From the NCBI GenBank assembly GCA_948144175.1, contig CANXME010001990.1:62001-126000 (forward strand): a stretch of DNA of 64,000 bases. The letters run 5' to 3'. This document shows, piece after piece, positions 19,866-31,000 of this stretch. The stretch comes from Closterium sp. NIES-65. Its lineage: Eukaryota > Streptophyta > Zygnematophyceae > Desmidiales > Closteriaceae. The notes under the pieces are model-generated. The model did not search any database and was not told where the DNA came from. It was given only the letters and a program-made list of their open reading frames with translations. The position numbers were made by a program, and so were the translations under genes. The first letter of the stretch is position 1. Every line of letters begins with the position of its first letter.

Positions 19866-22800
19866 TCAAGAGGTGAGCAAGTGAGGCAAGACTAGGACAA
19901 GTCCCAGCTGAGTGCAGAAGCGCGGATGATCACAAGGCGGAAGTGCCTTGGTGAAGACATCAGCAGTGTTGGCCTCAAAGGCCACGTACGCAAGTCGCAA
20001 CTGACCACGCTGCTGCAACTCACGAGCAAGAAAGTAACGGAGAGCAATGTGTTTCGTTCTGTGCTCCAGGCGCTGCTTTCAACACAGAGCCAGCATGGCC
20101 TTGTTGTCTACGTACAGCACTGGAGGAGAACGAGGTGGCTCTCCAAGGTCAGTCAGCAGGTAGGTGAGCCAGCGAAGCTCCTGTGCAGCCATGGCTCCGG
20201 CGTAGATCTCAGCCTCACAACTGGAGCCGAGAACAGAAGACGAGCACGTAGCCCGCCAAGAAACAGAGCCGAAACCAAGACTGAAGGTGTAACCCTGCGA
20301 CGACCGCTGAGTAGCCTGGTCGTCAGCCAAAGAAGCGTCCGTGTGCCCAGTGAGGACCACTTGACTCCGCCCTCCAAGCACTAGCCCCATGCCCGACGTA
20401 TTGCACAAGTAGCGCAACACCCTCTTCGCTGCAGCCATGTGCTCTGGTCGGTGTCTCCCAGGAGCAACATAGCGTGCAAGAATGCTAAGAGGGTATGCAA
20501 GGTCAGGTTGTGTGCAGGTCATCACGTACATGAGGCAGCCAACAAGCTCTGGGTACGGGCCACTCGACTCTACGGACTCATCCGAAGGCAGAGCTGAGAG
20601 CGAGTGGCGAGTAGACAGAGGAGTGGCCTGAGGCAAGGAGTACGTGAAGCCGAAGCGCTGAAGGACCTGCTGCACCATGTGTGACTGAGTCAAGGTAATG
20701 GTGCGGCGTGCTCTGTCCCGGGTGATCTGCAAGCCAAGGTAGCTGCGCAGTTCACCCAGGTCTGTGCACGTGTGTCTCTTCTACAGCTCGGACTTCACGT
20801 AGGCGAGTCCAGCAGTGTCAGCTCTGGCAACGACCAAGTCGTCGACGTACACGAGGATGTAGAACGGCGGCAGAGAGGTGTCGGTGCGCAGAAACAACGA
20901 CGGGTCAGCAGTAGAGGGAGCAAACCCAAGAGCCGCAAGCGTAGTCCTCAATATGTCGTGCCACTTACGCGGAGCCTGGCGTAGACCGTAGACTGGCCGT
21001 CGGAGGCTCCACTGGGTGCCAGGTTGGAAAGTCCCAGTGAAGCCACGTGGACGGCGCAGCCAGATCTCCTCGTGCAGGTTACCCTGCAAGAAAGCAGTGC
21101 TGAAGTCAAGAGAGTGAAGCTCGTAGTCGCGCTGAGCGGCTATGTGCAGTAGCACCCGAAGAGTGGTCATCTTCGGAGTGGGAGAGAAGGTCTGAAAGTA
21201 GTCAACTCCCTGCCGCTGACTGAAGCCACGAGCGACATACCGCGCCTTAAAGACAGGTGGAGAGCCCGGCGGCCGCTTCACCCTGAAGATCCACATGCCA
21301 CTAACGATGTTCGCCCCAGGAGGGGGAACCGCGTCAACGTAGGTGCTTGTGGACTTCCAGGAAGCCATCTCTGCATCCATAGCTGCCTGCCACTGAGAGG
21401 AGTAGGGACCCTCTACGGCCTCCGCGTAAGAGCGCGGAGTCGGGATGTCTAGTGCATCCGGTTCTCCCTCAGGGGCAAGCAGTACGGACGCGAGATAAGG
21501 TGAAGCAGCAGCCAGACACCGGAACTCCTCCTGCCTGTCCTCAAGGACGTCCGTGCCAAGAGCACACTGACCCCCGACAGACGGAGGACAGACAGACGCA
21601 GACTCAGCAACAAGACTAGCAGCGTAGTCTAGACGACAGCGAGCAGCAAAGTCGACAAGCTCAGCAAGAAGAGCAGACGCAGCAGAGGACTCTAAAGAGG
21701 GGTCAGTGACGACAGTAGCAAGGAGACGCGTGACAGTAGGACTGGCAGCACGAAGAGAGTCCGACTCCGGGTCGGCAAGCGCAGGAAGAGAGGACGCATG
21801 AGGAGAAGGCAAAGGGACACGCAGAGGAGCAGTGGACGGACGCAGAGACATCCGGTGCGTGCCAGGGACAGGAGGAGGACGCTGACGCGAACCGCGACCA
21901 CTAGCGCGAGCAGCACGAACAGGCGACGTGGGACGAGACGCAGGCTCACGACGCTCAGCAAGACCTCCAGTAGGGCCAGTGTAATGAGTGGGAGCAGGCA
22001 GTGGGGAGGCTGGCGGTAGCTGTGGCTGGGACTGGACAAGCAGTGGACACTCAACAGGAGGAGAAAGACCAAGAACCTGCTGCAGGAGCGGAACGAAGTA
22101 CGGCCTAGGCCGCGCGGCAACTCCAGACACAGCAGGGACAACACCAGCACCCTCAGCGGCAGCACCAGCGCCAACAGCACCTCCAGCTGCAGGACCTCCA
22201 GCATCACCAGCAAAACCCGCAGCAGGACCACCGCCAGGACGCACAGCAGGAGTCTCAGCACCAACACCCTCAGTAGCTTCAGCTCCAGGCGGACCCGCAG
22301 GTCCAGCAGCTCCGGGACCGGCGGCACCAGCACCCTCAGCTGCCGAAGAAGCTCCAGCTCCAGCAGTACGCCTCCAGCGGCGAGCAAACCACTCGTGCAG
22401 CTCCTGTGGAGAGAGGGGCTCCCGCCGAGACGAAGCAACCGGAGAACCTCCAGGCCCAGCACCGCTAGACGGCACAAGGGGAGGTCCAGCGGCCGCAGAC
22501 TCCTCACCTCCAGGCTCAGCAGCTCCAGGCGCAGCACCCCCTGGCTCAGTAGCTCCCGACGTAGCACCCCCAGGCTCAGCACCCCCAGGCTCAGTACCCC
22601 CAGGCTCACCACCCCCAGACTCAGCACCCCCAGTCGTAGCACCCCCAGGCTCAGCACCCTTAGTCTCAGCACCCCCAGGCTCAGCACCCCCAGGCTCCGC
22701 ACCCTCAGGCTCAGCACCCCCAAAGTCAGCACCCCCAGGCTCAGCACCCGCAGCAGTACCAGAGTCACCAGCAACCTCGACCGGCTCGACTGCGTCAACC

Positions 22801-25799
22801 TGGGACACACCTGAAGGGGCAGGACCCTGAGGGGGAAGGGGGTCTACCGGGGGGGGACCTGGCACAAGGAAGTGCGGTGGCGGAGGGAGGGAAGGAGTGC
22901 GGTAGGGGAAGAGGCGGTAGAAGGGGAATGACTCGTCGAACGTGACGTCCTGAGAGGACAGAACACGTCGAGAGGAGGGGTGGTAGAACTGCCACCCTGG
23001 TGCGTCAGGGGGGAAGCCAAGGAAGACACAGGGAGCAGCACGAGGGGACAGCTTGTCTGCAGACAAGTCGCGGACAAACGCCCTAGATCCCGAGACACGG
23101 AACGCAGACGCATCGCCGACCTTCCCCGTCCACAGCAGAGTTGGGGAGGTCTCCGGTCGGGAGACCCTGGGGTGAAGATTGATCTGATGCGCCGCGTACC
23201 GAACCGCAAACGGCCACAGAAAATGGGGGGCAGCCGCATGCATCATGGACGTACGAGCGACGTCCATGACCATGCCAATGCGGCGCTCACCAATCCCATT
23301 TTGCTGTGGAGAGTCCGGAAGCGTAAAGGTCTGGCGAATGCCTCGTGCACGACAGTAGGCTCGCAGAAGGCTAGAGGAGAACTCTCCACCTCGGTCAGAG
23401 TGCAGACGCAGAACAGGAAAGTGCGAGCCGAAGCTCCTCCTGAGCTGGAGACGAGCTGCGCGGATCCAATCGATCAACACCTCAGTGACATTGCCCTTGC
23501 TGCGCAAGGGGAAGACTGTGGTGTAATGCGAGTAGTCGTCAACCACCAGCAGGAAGTAGCGCTCGTGACCCTGTCCACGGACGCAGGCCGGGCCCCACAC
23601 ATCCATGTGAAGCGTCTGCAGCGGAGCCTCTGTCGCGGGAAACTGGGAGGAGTGAGGGGCAGCCCGGAGGCGCCCCTCGACAGAGGGGACACAGGAAGGA
23701 CCAGGCCCAGAAGGAAGGGGAGGGAGGTACTCGGGAAGACCAGAGACAAGGACACGGGAAGCCATGCCCCAAAGATGAGGCAGGGAGGGGTGGCCAAGAC
23801 GGTGGTGCCACAGGAGAGTCTCGTGAGACAGGAGGCGACACGAGCAGGGGGCAGACTCAGGACCAGACCTGGACGCAGCAGCAAACACCTGACCCGGCGC
23901 AGCTACCTTGGCAGACGCATGGACAGGAGGAGACTCAGTGGTCAGGGTGTAGAGACTCGACCCTGGCCGGCGCGAGAACGTGGCCAGGTGTCGGCCTGTG
24001 CGGGCGTCCGAGCAGTGGGTCACCCGCTGACTCGCAGGAGTAAACTGATGAACCCCCGCATCCTGCAGGTCAGCACCACTCACCAAGTTCGTCGAGAACG
24101 AGGGGAGGTAGAGACCAGACGAGGTGCCCGAGGGGTCAGCCGGACACGGGAGGACTGTGGAGAAGTGAGAGAGGACAGGACCCCCAGAGGGGTCAGCCAG
24201 GGAGACTGCAACCGGCTGACCAAGTGGCGTGAGTGTGGTGCGTTCTCGAAAGAAGGAGCGAGAAGCCCCCGAGTCAAATGTGAAGGTGAGGGAGGCCGAA
24301 GCCGACGCGGTACCTGAAAGCGCAGCCTCACCAGTACCTGAGGGCGCAAACGCGCTGGCACCTAGAGCAGCAGCCTCACAAGCACCTAGCGCAGTAGTAC
24401 CAATGCCCGGGTCGGGCGGGAAACACGGCAACAGTCACCCTCATCACTAATAGTCACAGCATACATGGCAGCAAGGATAGCATCAAAGTCAAGATCAAAG
24501 ATATCTACGCCTGCCCTAAACAGCTCTCCCCAGCGGGGGATCTCACTAGCCTCGGGGAAATGCTGACGCCAAGCGTCCGTCAGGTGGCCAAAGCAGCGTT
24601 GGGTGGGGTGGGCACCCCCACACTGCTCACCCGCGTGGTCGCTGGAGCGAAGGACGTAGGTGCACGGACCAAAACCCCCACCACGCTGACGCTGCGTGTA
24701 CCACTCACGGAGCTGCTGAGAAGTGGGGATGTCCCGAGAACGCTGCTGCTGCTGCTGCTGGCGCTGACCACCACCAGGGCCGCTCCGCTGCGAGGCACCA
24801 CCCCGACCAGCTCCACCTCCTCCGCCACCGCTGCCTCCACCTCCGCTACCACCGCCACCTCCGCTCCCACCGCTACCGCCCCCGCCGCCTCCGCCTCCTC
24901 TGCCGCCACCACCACCATCACCCTCGACACCACTCCCACCGCCACCCCCACTCCCTCCGCCGCCTCCACCGCCACCTCCACCACCCTTGCTAGCTCCACC
25001 CGCGCCCTTGCCCCCCTTGCCCTTGCCAGAGCGACGTCTCCCGCTAGGGGCAGATGCCGCACCGACCAACTCAAGACCAACTAGGTCGGCCGCAGCAGCA
25101 GAGGCGACAGAGGGAAACAGGGGGGAAGGGGAACACCCCTCAAAGATGGGGGTGCAAGGGTCACCACGAGAGGCTCCTATAGTGACTATGCTCTTCTGTG
25201 CTGCTAGGAGGGCCTTCTCTAGGAGGTCAACAGTGAGAGTGGTGGGACAGACTAAGAGGAAGTGGTCCCTGACTACGCGAAGGGAGTCAGGGAGGCGGGT
25301 GACTATGTCATAGAGAGTGATGTACATGGGGGGGGGGGTTCTTGGCGCAGAACTCAGCAGAGGGCGCGGCGCGGTAGCGAGTGTCACTAGTGCGGAGGTG
25401 CGTAATGAGGTCAGCGACTGTGGGAAAGGCAGCAAGGTCAGGGAAGAGGTACGGAAGCATGAGGCGGCTCAGTGCAGCAGTGGCAGGGGAAGAGTAGCGC
25501 GCAACTACAGCGTCGTACAAGGTCTGAGCACTCTTGTACTGGCTAAAGTGCGCGCGCTCAGTGGTAGGCAGGTGGCGACGCACAGCAAGACGTGCAGAAG
25601 CATCGCGCGTAGCCCACTGGGAGCGAACAGTGGGGTCAGCATCAGCAGCAGGGGCAGGAGAGGCGCCAGAGGTGAGGTCAAAGAGAGAAAGGCCGTCCGC
25701 CCTATCGCACTGTAGGAACAGCTGCAGGTCGTCGACCCAGACCTCAAAGTCGATGGCTCGACCCACAGCGTCAAAAGCGAGGACACTAGGGGTAGCCAT
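19866..25799 (-). pseudogene. B3 copia gag-pol, broken
   Basis: Gag starts at the ATG (MATPSVLAFDAVGRAIDFEVWVDDLQLFLQCDRADG). An 11-base G-run at about 25327-25337 (10 in B5) shifts the frame by one; a one-base deletion near 24437 shifts it back. From 24431 to 20784 the frame is open, covering protease (TFDSGASRSFF), GAG-pre-integrase HHRLGHPS...CVPSV (second Cys of the zinc pair replaced by Ser), integrase, the Glu/Pro/Gly/Ala repeat linker, and RT with YVDD at 20838-20849. TAG at 20781-20783 replaces CAG, and TGA at 20079-20081 replaces CGA in RNase H. Only these four lesions separate it from an open frame. Confidence 0.88.
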
Positions 25800-26863
25800 G
25801 ACAACAGTAGACTAGCAGCGCAAGCAGTAGGGGAAGGGCACGCAGTGATAGAGGGGCTGTGCTCATCGGACAGGGCGGCTCGGGCGGCTCGGCTGTAGGG
25901 CGGCTCGGCGGCTCGGCTGCTAGCGCGGCTCGGCTGCTCGGCTATACGGCGGCTCGGCTGCACGCCGGCTCGGCAGGTGGGTGGGCGGGCGGCTCGGCGG
26001 CAGTGCGGCTTGGCGGCAGGGCGGCTCGGCTCCTCTGCTGCTGGGCGGCTCAGTCGTGCTGCTGCAGGGCAGCGCGGCGGTCGGCGGCTCGGGCGTGCTG
26101 CTGCTGGACGGCGCGGCAGTCGGCGGCTCGGGCGTGTCCCTACAGGGCGGCGCGGCGGTCGGCGGCTCGGGCGGCGCTGCAGGAGGTGAGAGCGGCGGGG
26201 CCGCAGAGAATGGGGCGGCGGGGCCGCTGGAGTCGGGCGGCGGGGCCGCTGGAGTCGGGCGGCGGGGCCGCTGGAGTAGGGCAGCGGGGCCGCTGGAGTA
26301 GGGCGGCGGGGCCGCTGGAGTAGGGCGGCGGGGCCGCTGGAGTAGGGCGGCGGGGCCGCGACGGCAGGGCGGCGGGGCCGCTGATTAGGGCGGCGGGGCC
26401 ACGAGGTAGGGCGGCGGGGCCGCAGGAGTAGGGCGGCTGGGCCGCGACATAAAGCGGCGGGGCCGCGACGTAGAGGGCGGCGGGGCCGCTGAACTAGGGC
26501 GGCGGAGCCGCAGGAGATGGGCGGCGGGGCCGCAATGTAGGGCGGCGGGGCCGCAGGAGTAGGGCGGCAGGGCCGCAGGAGAGGGGCGGCGAGGCCGCAA
26601 CGTAGGGCGGCGGGGCCACGATGTAGGGCTGCGGGGCCGCGTCTGCAGGCGGGGCCGCATGAACGGACGGCGGGGCCGCGACGTAGGGCGGCGGGGCCGT
26701 GAAAGCGGGCGGGACCGCACTAACGGGTGGCGGGGCCGCTAAGGGAGGGAGGGCCGCTAGGGCGGCTCGACGAGGTGAGAGCGCGACTCAGGCAGAGCGC
26801 GCCTCGGGCAGGAAAAAAAAAATCCAAATTCGAAGTGGTGGGCCCTAGGCACAGTTCCCACAG
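25800..26863 (-). other. B3 GC-rich leader with 22-bp minisatellite
   Basis: This is the untranslated leader between PBS and gag. From about 26188 to 26770 it consists of many copies of a 22-bp unit (core GGCGGGGCCGCTGGAGTAGGGC, with drift in the GGAGTA part). From 25870 to 26180 there are CGGCTCGGC repeats. A run of ten A near 26814 and the hairpin GTTCCC-ACAG-GGGAAC at 26854-26869 lie next to the PBS. Apparent ORFs here are low complexity. Confidence 0.75.
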
Positions 26864-26883
26864 GGGAACCTGCTCTAATACCA
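26864..26883 (-). other. B3 primer-binding site
   Basis: The coding strand reads TGGTATTAGAGCAGGTTCCC right after the LTR. It resembles the initiator-Met tRNA complement TGGTATCAGAGC. Confidence 0.75.
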
Positions 26884-26985
26884 TGAGAAGATGAGAATGA
26901 GAATGAATGAACTATGAATGAACTGAATACAAGTACTAACCCTAATTGGGTTGTACCCCTTATGGGCTACCCCACTATAGCCTAC
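26884..26985 (-). repeat. B3 5' LTR, left part (continues at 34363-34391)
   Basis: 102 bp here plus 29 bp at 34363-34391 give a 131-bp LTR once B4 and one copy of cctac are removed. Its sequence is closer to the LTRs of B4 than to the 3' LTR of B3. Confidence 0.85.
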
Positions 26986-27116
26986 TGTCAGAACATATAG
27001 CTTACTTGTTTGTGTAGGCTATAGTGGGGTATCCCATAGGGGGTACAACACAATTAGGGTTTCCTATTTGTACTCACTTCGTTCATACTCATTTCATTCT
27101 CGTTCAATTCTTCTCA
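26986..27116 (+). repeat. B4 5' LTR
   Basis: 131 bp, TGTCAGAACATATAGC...CGTTCAATTCTTCTCA. It contains the block GTAGGCTATAGTGGGGTATCCCATAGGGGGTAC, the most conserved part of family B LTRs. The only TATA-like sequence (CTATAG) lies in that block. The small size leaves little room for U3, R and U5. Confidence 0.93.
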
Positions 27117-27146
27117 TGGAATCAGAGCAGGTCCCCTCCTAGGGAC
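27117..27146 (+). other. B4 primer-binding site and adjacent hairpin
   Basis: TGGAATCAGAGCAGG starts directly after the LTR (initiator-Met type, one mismatch). GTCCC (27131-27135) and GGGAC (27142-27146) can pair around CTCCTA, followed by CCTAGGGCCCACC. Confidence 0.7.
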
Positions 27147-28086
27147 TGTTCCTAGGGCCCACCGAAGCGCGCCCCGAGGCGCGCGTTCTTTTTTTTTAGC
27201 GACCCTGCGTGTCGCCCCTACCGTCGCGCTCCCGCTGCTCCCTCCTCTTACGGTAGCCCGCCCTAGTGCCCTGACGGCCGCCCGCCCTAGCGCCCTGACG
27301 GCCGCCCGCCCTAGCGCCCTGACGGCCGCCCGCCCTAGCGCCCTGACGGCCGTCCGCCCTAGCGCCCGAGCGCCAACCGCCCTAGCGCCCTGACGGCCGC
27401 CCGCCCTAGAGCCCTGACGGCCGCCCGCCCCAGCGCCCGAGCACCGCCCGCCCTAGCGCCCGAGCGCCGCCCGCCCTAGCGCCCGAGCGCCGCCCGCCCT
27501 AGCGCCCGAGCGCCGCCCGCCCTAGAGCCCTGACGGCCGCCCGCCCTAGCGCCCGAGCGCCGCTCGCCCTAGCGCCCTGACGGCCGCCCGCCCTAGCGCC
27601 CGTGCGCCACTCGCCCGAGCGCCCTGACGGCCGGCCGCCCGCCCTAGCGCCCCGAACGCCGCCCGCCCTTCCACCCTTACGGCCGCCCGCCCGTACGCCT
27701 GAGCGCCGCCCGCCGTCGCCCCAACGCCCTCGCGCCCGACGCCCGCGAGCCGCCCGTCGCAGCCGCCCGTGAGCTCCCTGAGCCGCCCGCGCCGCCGTCC
27801 CTGAGCCGCCTGTGCACCCGCCCGCGAGCCGCCAGTGAGCCGCCCGTCGCGACACCAGCGCCGCACGAGCCGCCCGTACCGCCCCAGCAACCCGAGCCGC
27901 CCGAGCCGCGCGAGCCGCCCGAGCCGCCCGAGCCGCCCGAGCCGCCTGAGCCGCCCGAGCCGCCCGAGCCGCCCGCGCCGCCCCAGCAACCCGAGCCGCC
28001 CGAGCCGTGCCGCTGTTCCTGAGCTGTGTTCTTCTGCTGCTGCACTACCCGACTCTCCCAGCCCGGTGAGACTTTCAGCTGCTGCC
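27147..28086 (+). other. B4 GC-rich leader with 24-bp and 9-bp minisatellites
   Basis: After a T-run near 27190, units of about 23-24 bp (core CCGCCCTAGCGCCCTGACGG, or GCGCCCGAGCGCCG) repeat from about 27258 to 27640. A 9-bp GAGCCGCCC array fills about 27890-27990. The gag frame is open for 84 codons upstream of its ATG (Arg/Pro/Ser repeats) but contains no ATG there, so it is treated as leader. A transcript would be extremely structured. Confidence 0.75.
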
Positions 28087-31000
28087 ATGGCCACCCCCAA
28101 TGTCCTTACTTTTGACGCTGAGGGGAGGGCCATTGACTTTGCCGTCTGGATTGAAGACCTGCAGCTGTACTTACTATGTGATGCGATAGATGAGGTCTCT
28201 CTCTTTGACTTCGTCTCTGGCGCTGTCCCTGCCCCACCAGCTGATGCTGACTCTGCCGTTCGCTCCAAGTGGGCGACCCGCGATGCTGCTGCACGTCTTG
28301 CTGTGCGTCGCCACCTCCCTTCCTCTGAGCGTGCCCACTTTAGTCAGTGCAAGACCGCTCAGGCCTTGTACGACGCTGTAGTTACACGCTACTCCTCCCC
28401 TTCCTCCGCTACCCTTAGCCGCCTCATGCTACCGTTTCTCTTCCCTGACCTCGCCTCCTTTCCCACTGTTGCTGACCTCGTTACCCACCTCCGTGCTAGT
28501 GACACCCGCTACCGCGCTGCCCTTCCTGCTGAGTTCCGCGCTGCGAACCCTCCTCCCATGTACATCACTCTCTACTTTCTCGTCACCCGTCTCCCTGAGT
28601 CCCTTCGTGCCGTTCGGGACCAGTTTCTCTCTGTCTGTCCCACCACTCTCACTGTCGATCTCCTTGAGGAGTCCCTGCTAGCGGCTGAGAAGAGTATTGT
28701 CGCTGTAGGGGCCTCTCGGGGTGACCCTCGCACCCCCATCTTTGAGGGGTGTGGTCCTTCCCCCCTACTGCCCTCTGTCGCCTCTGCCGCTGCGGCCGAC
28801 CTCACTGGTTTTGAGTCGGTCGGCGCGGCGTCTGCCCCCAGCGGCAGACGCCGCTCTGGCAAGGGCAAAGGGGGCAAGGGAGCGGGTGGAGCTAGAGGGG
28901 GCGGTGGAGGAGGCGGTGGGGGTGGCGGGGGGAGTGGGGGTGGCGGTGGGGGTGGTGGCGGGAGTGGAGGTACTGGTGGCGGCGGTGGAGGCGGAGGTGG
29001 CGGCGGAGGTGGTAGTGGAGGAGGCGGTGGGAGCGGTGGGAGCGACGGTCCTGGTGGGGGAGGTGGCGGTGGAGACGGGGGTGGCGGTGGAGGCGGGGGT
29101 GGCGGTGGAGGCGGGGGTCGGAGTGGCTCGTCCCAGCGGAGCAGCTCTGGGGGTGGTCAGCGCCAGCAGCAGCAGCAGCAGCAGCCGCAACAGCAGCCAC
29201 AGCAGCAGCAGCGCTCTCGCACCGTCCCCGGCCCTCAGCAGCTCCGTGAGTGGTACTTGCAGCGTCAGCGTGGTGGTGCGCTTGGTCCCTGCCCCTACGT
29301 TCTTCGCACAGGTGACCGTGCAGGGGAGAGGTGTGGAGGCGCCCACACAGCCCGCCGCTGCTTTGGCCGCCTGACCGACGCCTGGCGTCAGCAGTTTCCG
29401 GAGGCCGCTGAGATCCCCCGCTGGGGAGAGCTGTCTAGGGCTGGTGTAGCTATTTATGATCTTGATTTTGATGCTATTCTCTCTGCTATGTATGCTGTGA
29501 CTGGTAGTGATGAGGATGACTGTTACCAGTGTTTCCCGCCCGACCCGGGCATTGGTACTGCCGCGTCAGGTACTAGTGAGGCTGCTGCTCTAGGTGCCAG
29601 TGCGTCTGTGCTCTCAGGTACTGGTGAGTCTGCCCTCTCAGGTACTGTGTCGGCTTCGGCCTCTCACACCTTCACCCTTGACTCTGGAGCGTCTCGCTCC
29701 TTCTTTAGGGACCGCACCACTCTCACGCCGCTGAGTCGGCCGGTTGCGGTGTCCCTGGCTGACCCCTCTGGGGGGCCTGTCCTGTCTCGCTTCTCCACTG
29801 TCCTCCCGTGTCCGGCGGCCCCCTCTGGCACCCTGACTGGTCTCTACCTCCCCTCGTTCTCTACGAACTTGGTGAGTGGTGCTGACCTCCAGGATGCGGG
29901 TGTCCACCAGTTCACCCCTGCTCGTCAGCGGGTGACCCACTGCACGGAGGCGGATACAGGTCGCCACCTGGCTACGTTTACACGTCGGCCAGGGTCGAGC
30001 CTGTACACACTGACCACTGCTTCTCCTCCAGGTGCTGAGTCTGGTAGGGTCCCTTCGTCTGGTCAGGTGTTTACTGCAGCGTCCAGGTCTGGTCCTAAGT
30101 CTGCCCCCTGCTCGTGTCGTCGTCTGTCTCACGAGACCCTCCTCTGGCACCACCGCCTTGGCCACCCCTCTCTGCTTCGGCTCAGAGGCATGGCCTCGCG
30201 AGTCCTTGTGTCTGGTCTTCCCCGGTCTCTCCCTCCTCTTCCTCCGGGCCCTGGCCCCACCTGTGTCCCCTGTGTCGAGGGGCGCCAGCGTGCTGCCCCT
30301 CACTCCTCCCAGTTTCCTCCGACAGAGGCCCCGTTGCAGACGCTTCACATGGACGTGTGGGGCCCAGCCCGCGTCCGTGGACAGGGTCAGGAGCGCTACT
30401 TCCTGCTGGTGGTTGACGACTACTCGCGTTACACCACAGTCTTCCCCTTGCGCAGCAAGGGTGAGGTCACTGAGGTGTTGATCGACTGGATCCGCGCAGC
30501 TCGTCTCCAGCTTCGGAGGAGCTTTGGCTCTGACTTCCCTGTTTTACGTCTGCACTCGGACAGAGGCGGAGAGTTCTCCTCTGGCCTCCTGAGTGCCTAC
30601 TGTCGTGCGCGAGGCATCCGTCAGACCTTCACGCTTCCGGACTCACCACAGCAGAATGGGATTGCTGAGCGCCGCATTGGCATGGTCATGGATGTCGCTC
30701 GTACGTCCATGATGCATGCGGCTGCTCCCCATCTTCTGTGGCCGTTTGCGGTCAGTTACGCTGCGCACCAGATCAACCTCCACCCCAGGGTCTCTCGACC
30801 GGAGACCTCCCCAACCCTGCTGTGGACGGGGAAGGTTGGCGATGCGTCGGCGTTCCGGGTCTGGGGATCTCGGGCGTTTGTTCGCGACCTGTCTGCGGAC
30901 AAGCTGTCCCCTCGTGCTTCTCCCTGCGTCTTCCTGGGGTTCCCCCCCGACGCCCCTGGGTGGCAGTTTTACCACCCCACCTCTCGACGTGTTCTGTCCT

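Noticed and set aside
21692..22830. Long open frames antisense to or overlapping the B3, B4 and B5 linker (Leu-rich, or Ala/Pro/Ser/Thr-rich)
   Set aside because: They are frame shadows of the GC-rich repeat linker and Gly tract. They recur wherever the linker occurs and have no domain of their own.
26940..27062. Telomere-like CCCTAA near the LTRs
   Set aside because: It is a single CCCTAATTGGG motif inside family B LTRs, not a tandem array.
27258..27640. Possible CRISPR array
   Set aside because: Units are contiguous 23-24-bp repeats without unique spacers; it is a minisatellite in a eukaryotic element leader.
27835..28086. N-terminal Arg/Pro/Ser-repeat extension of B4 Gag
   Set aside because: The frame is open, but its first codon is GTG and it has no ATG. 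It is the 9-bp leader repeat read in frame; MATPNVL at 28087 matches the starts in B2, B3 and B5.
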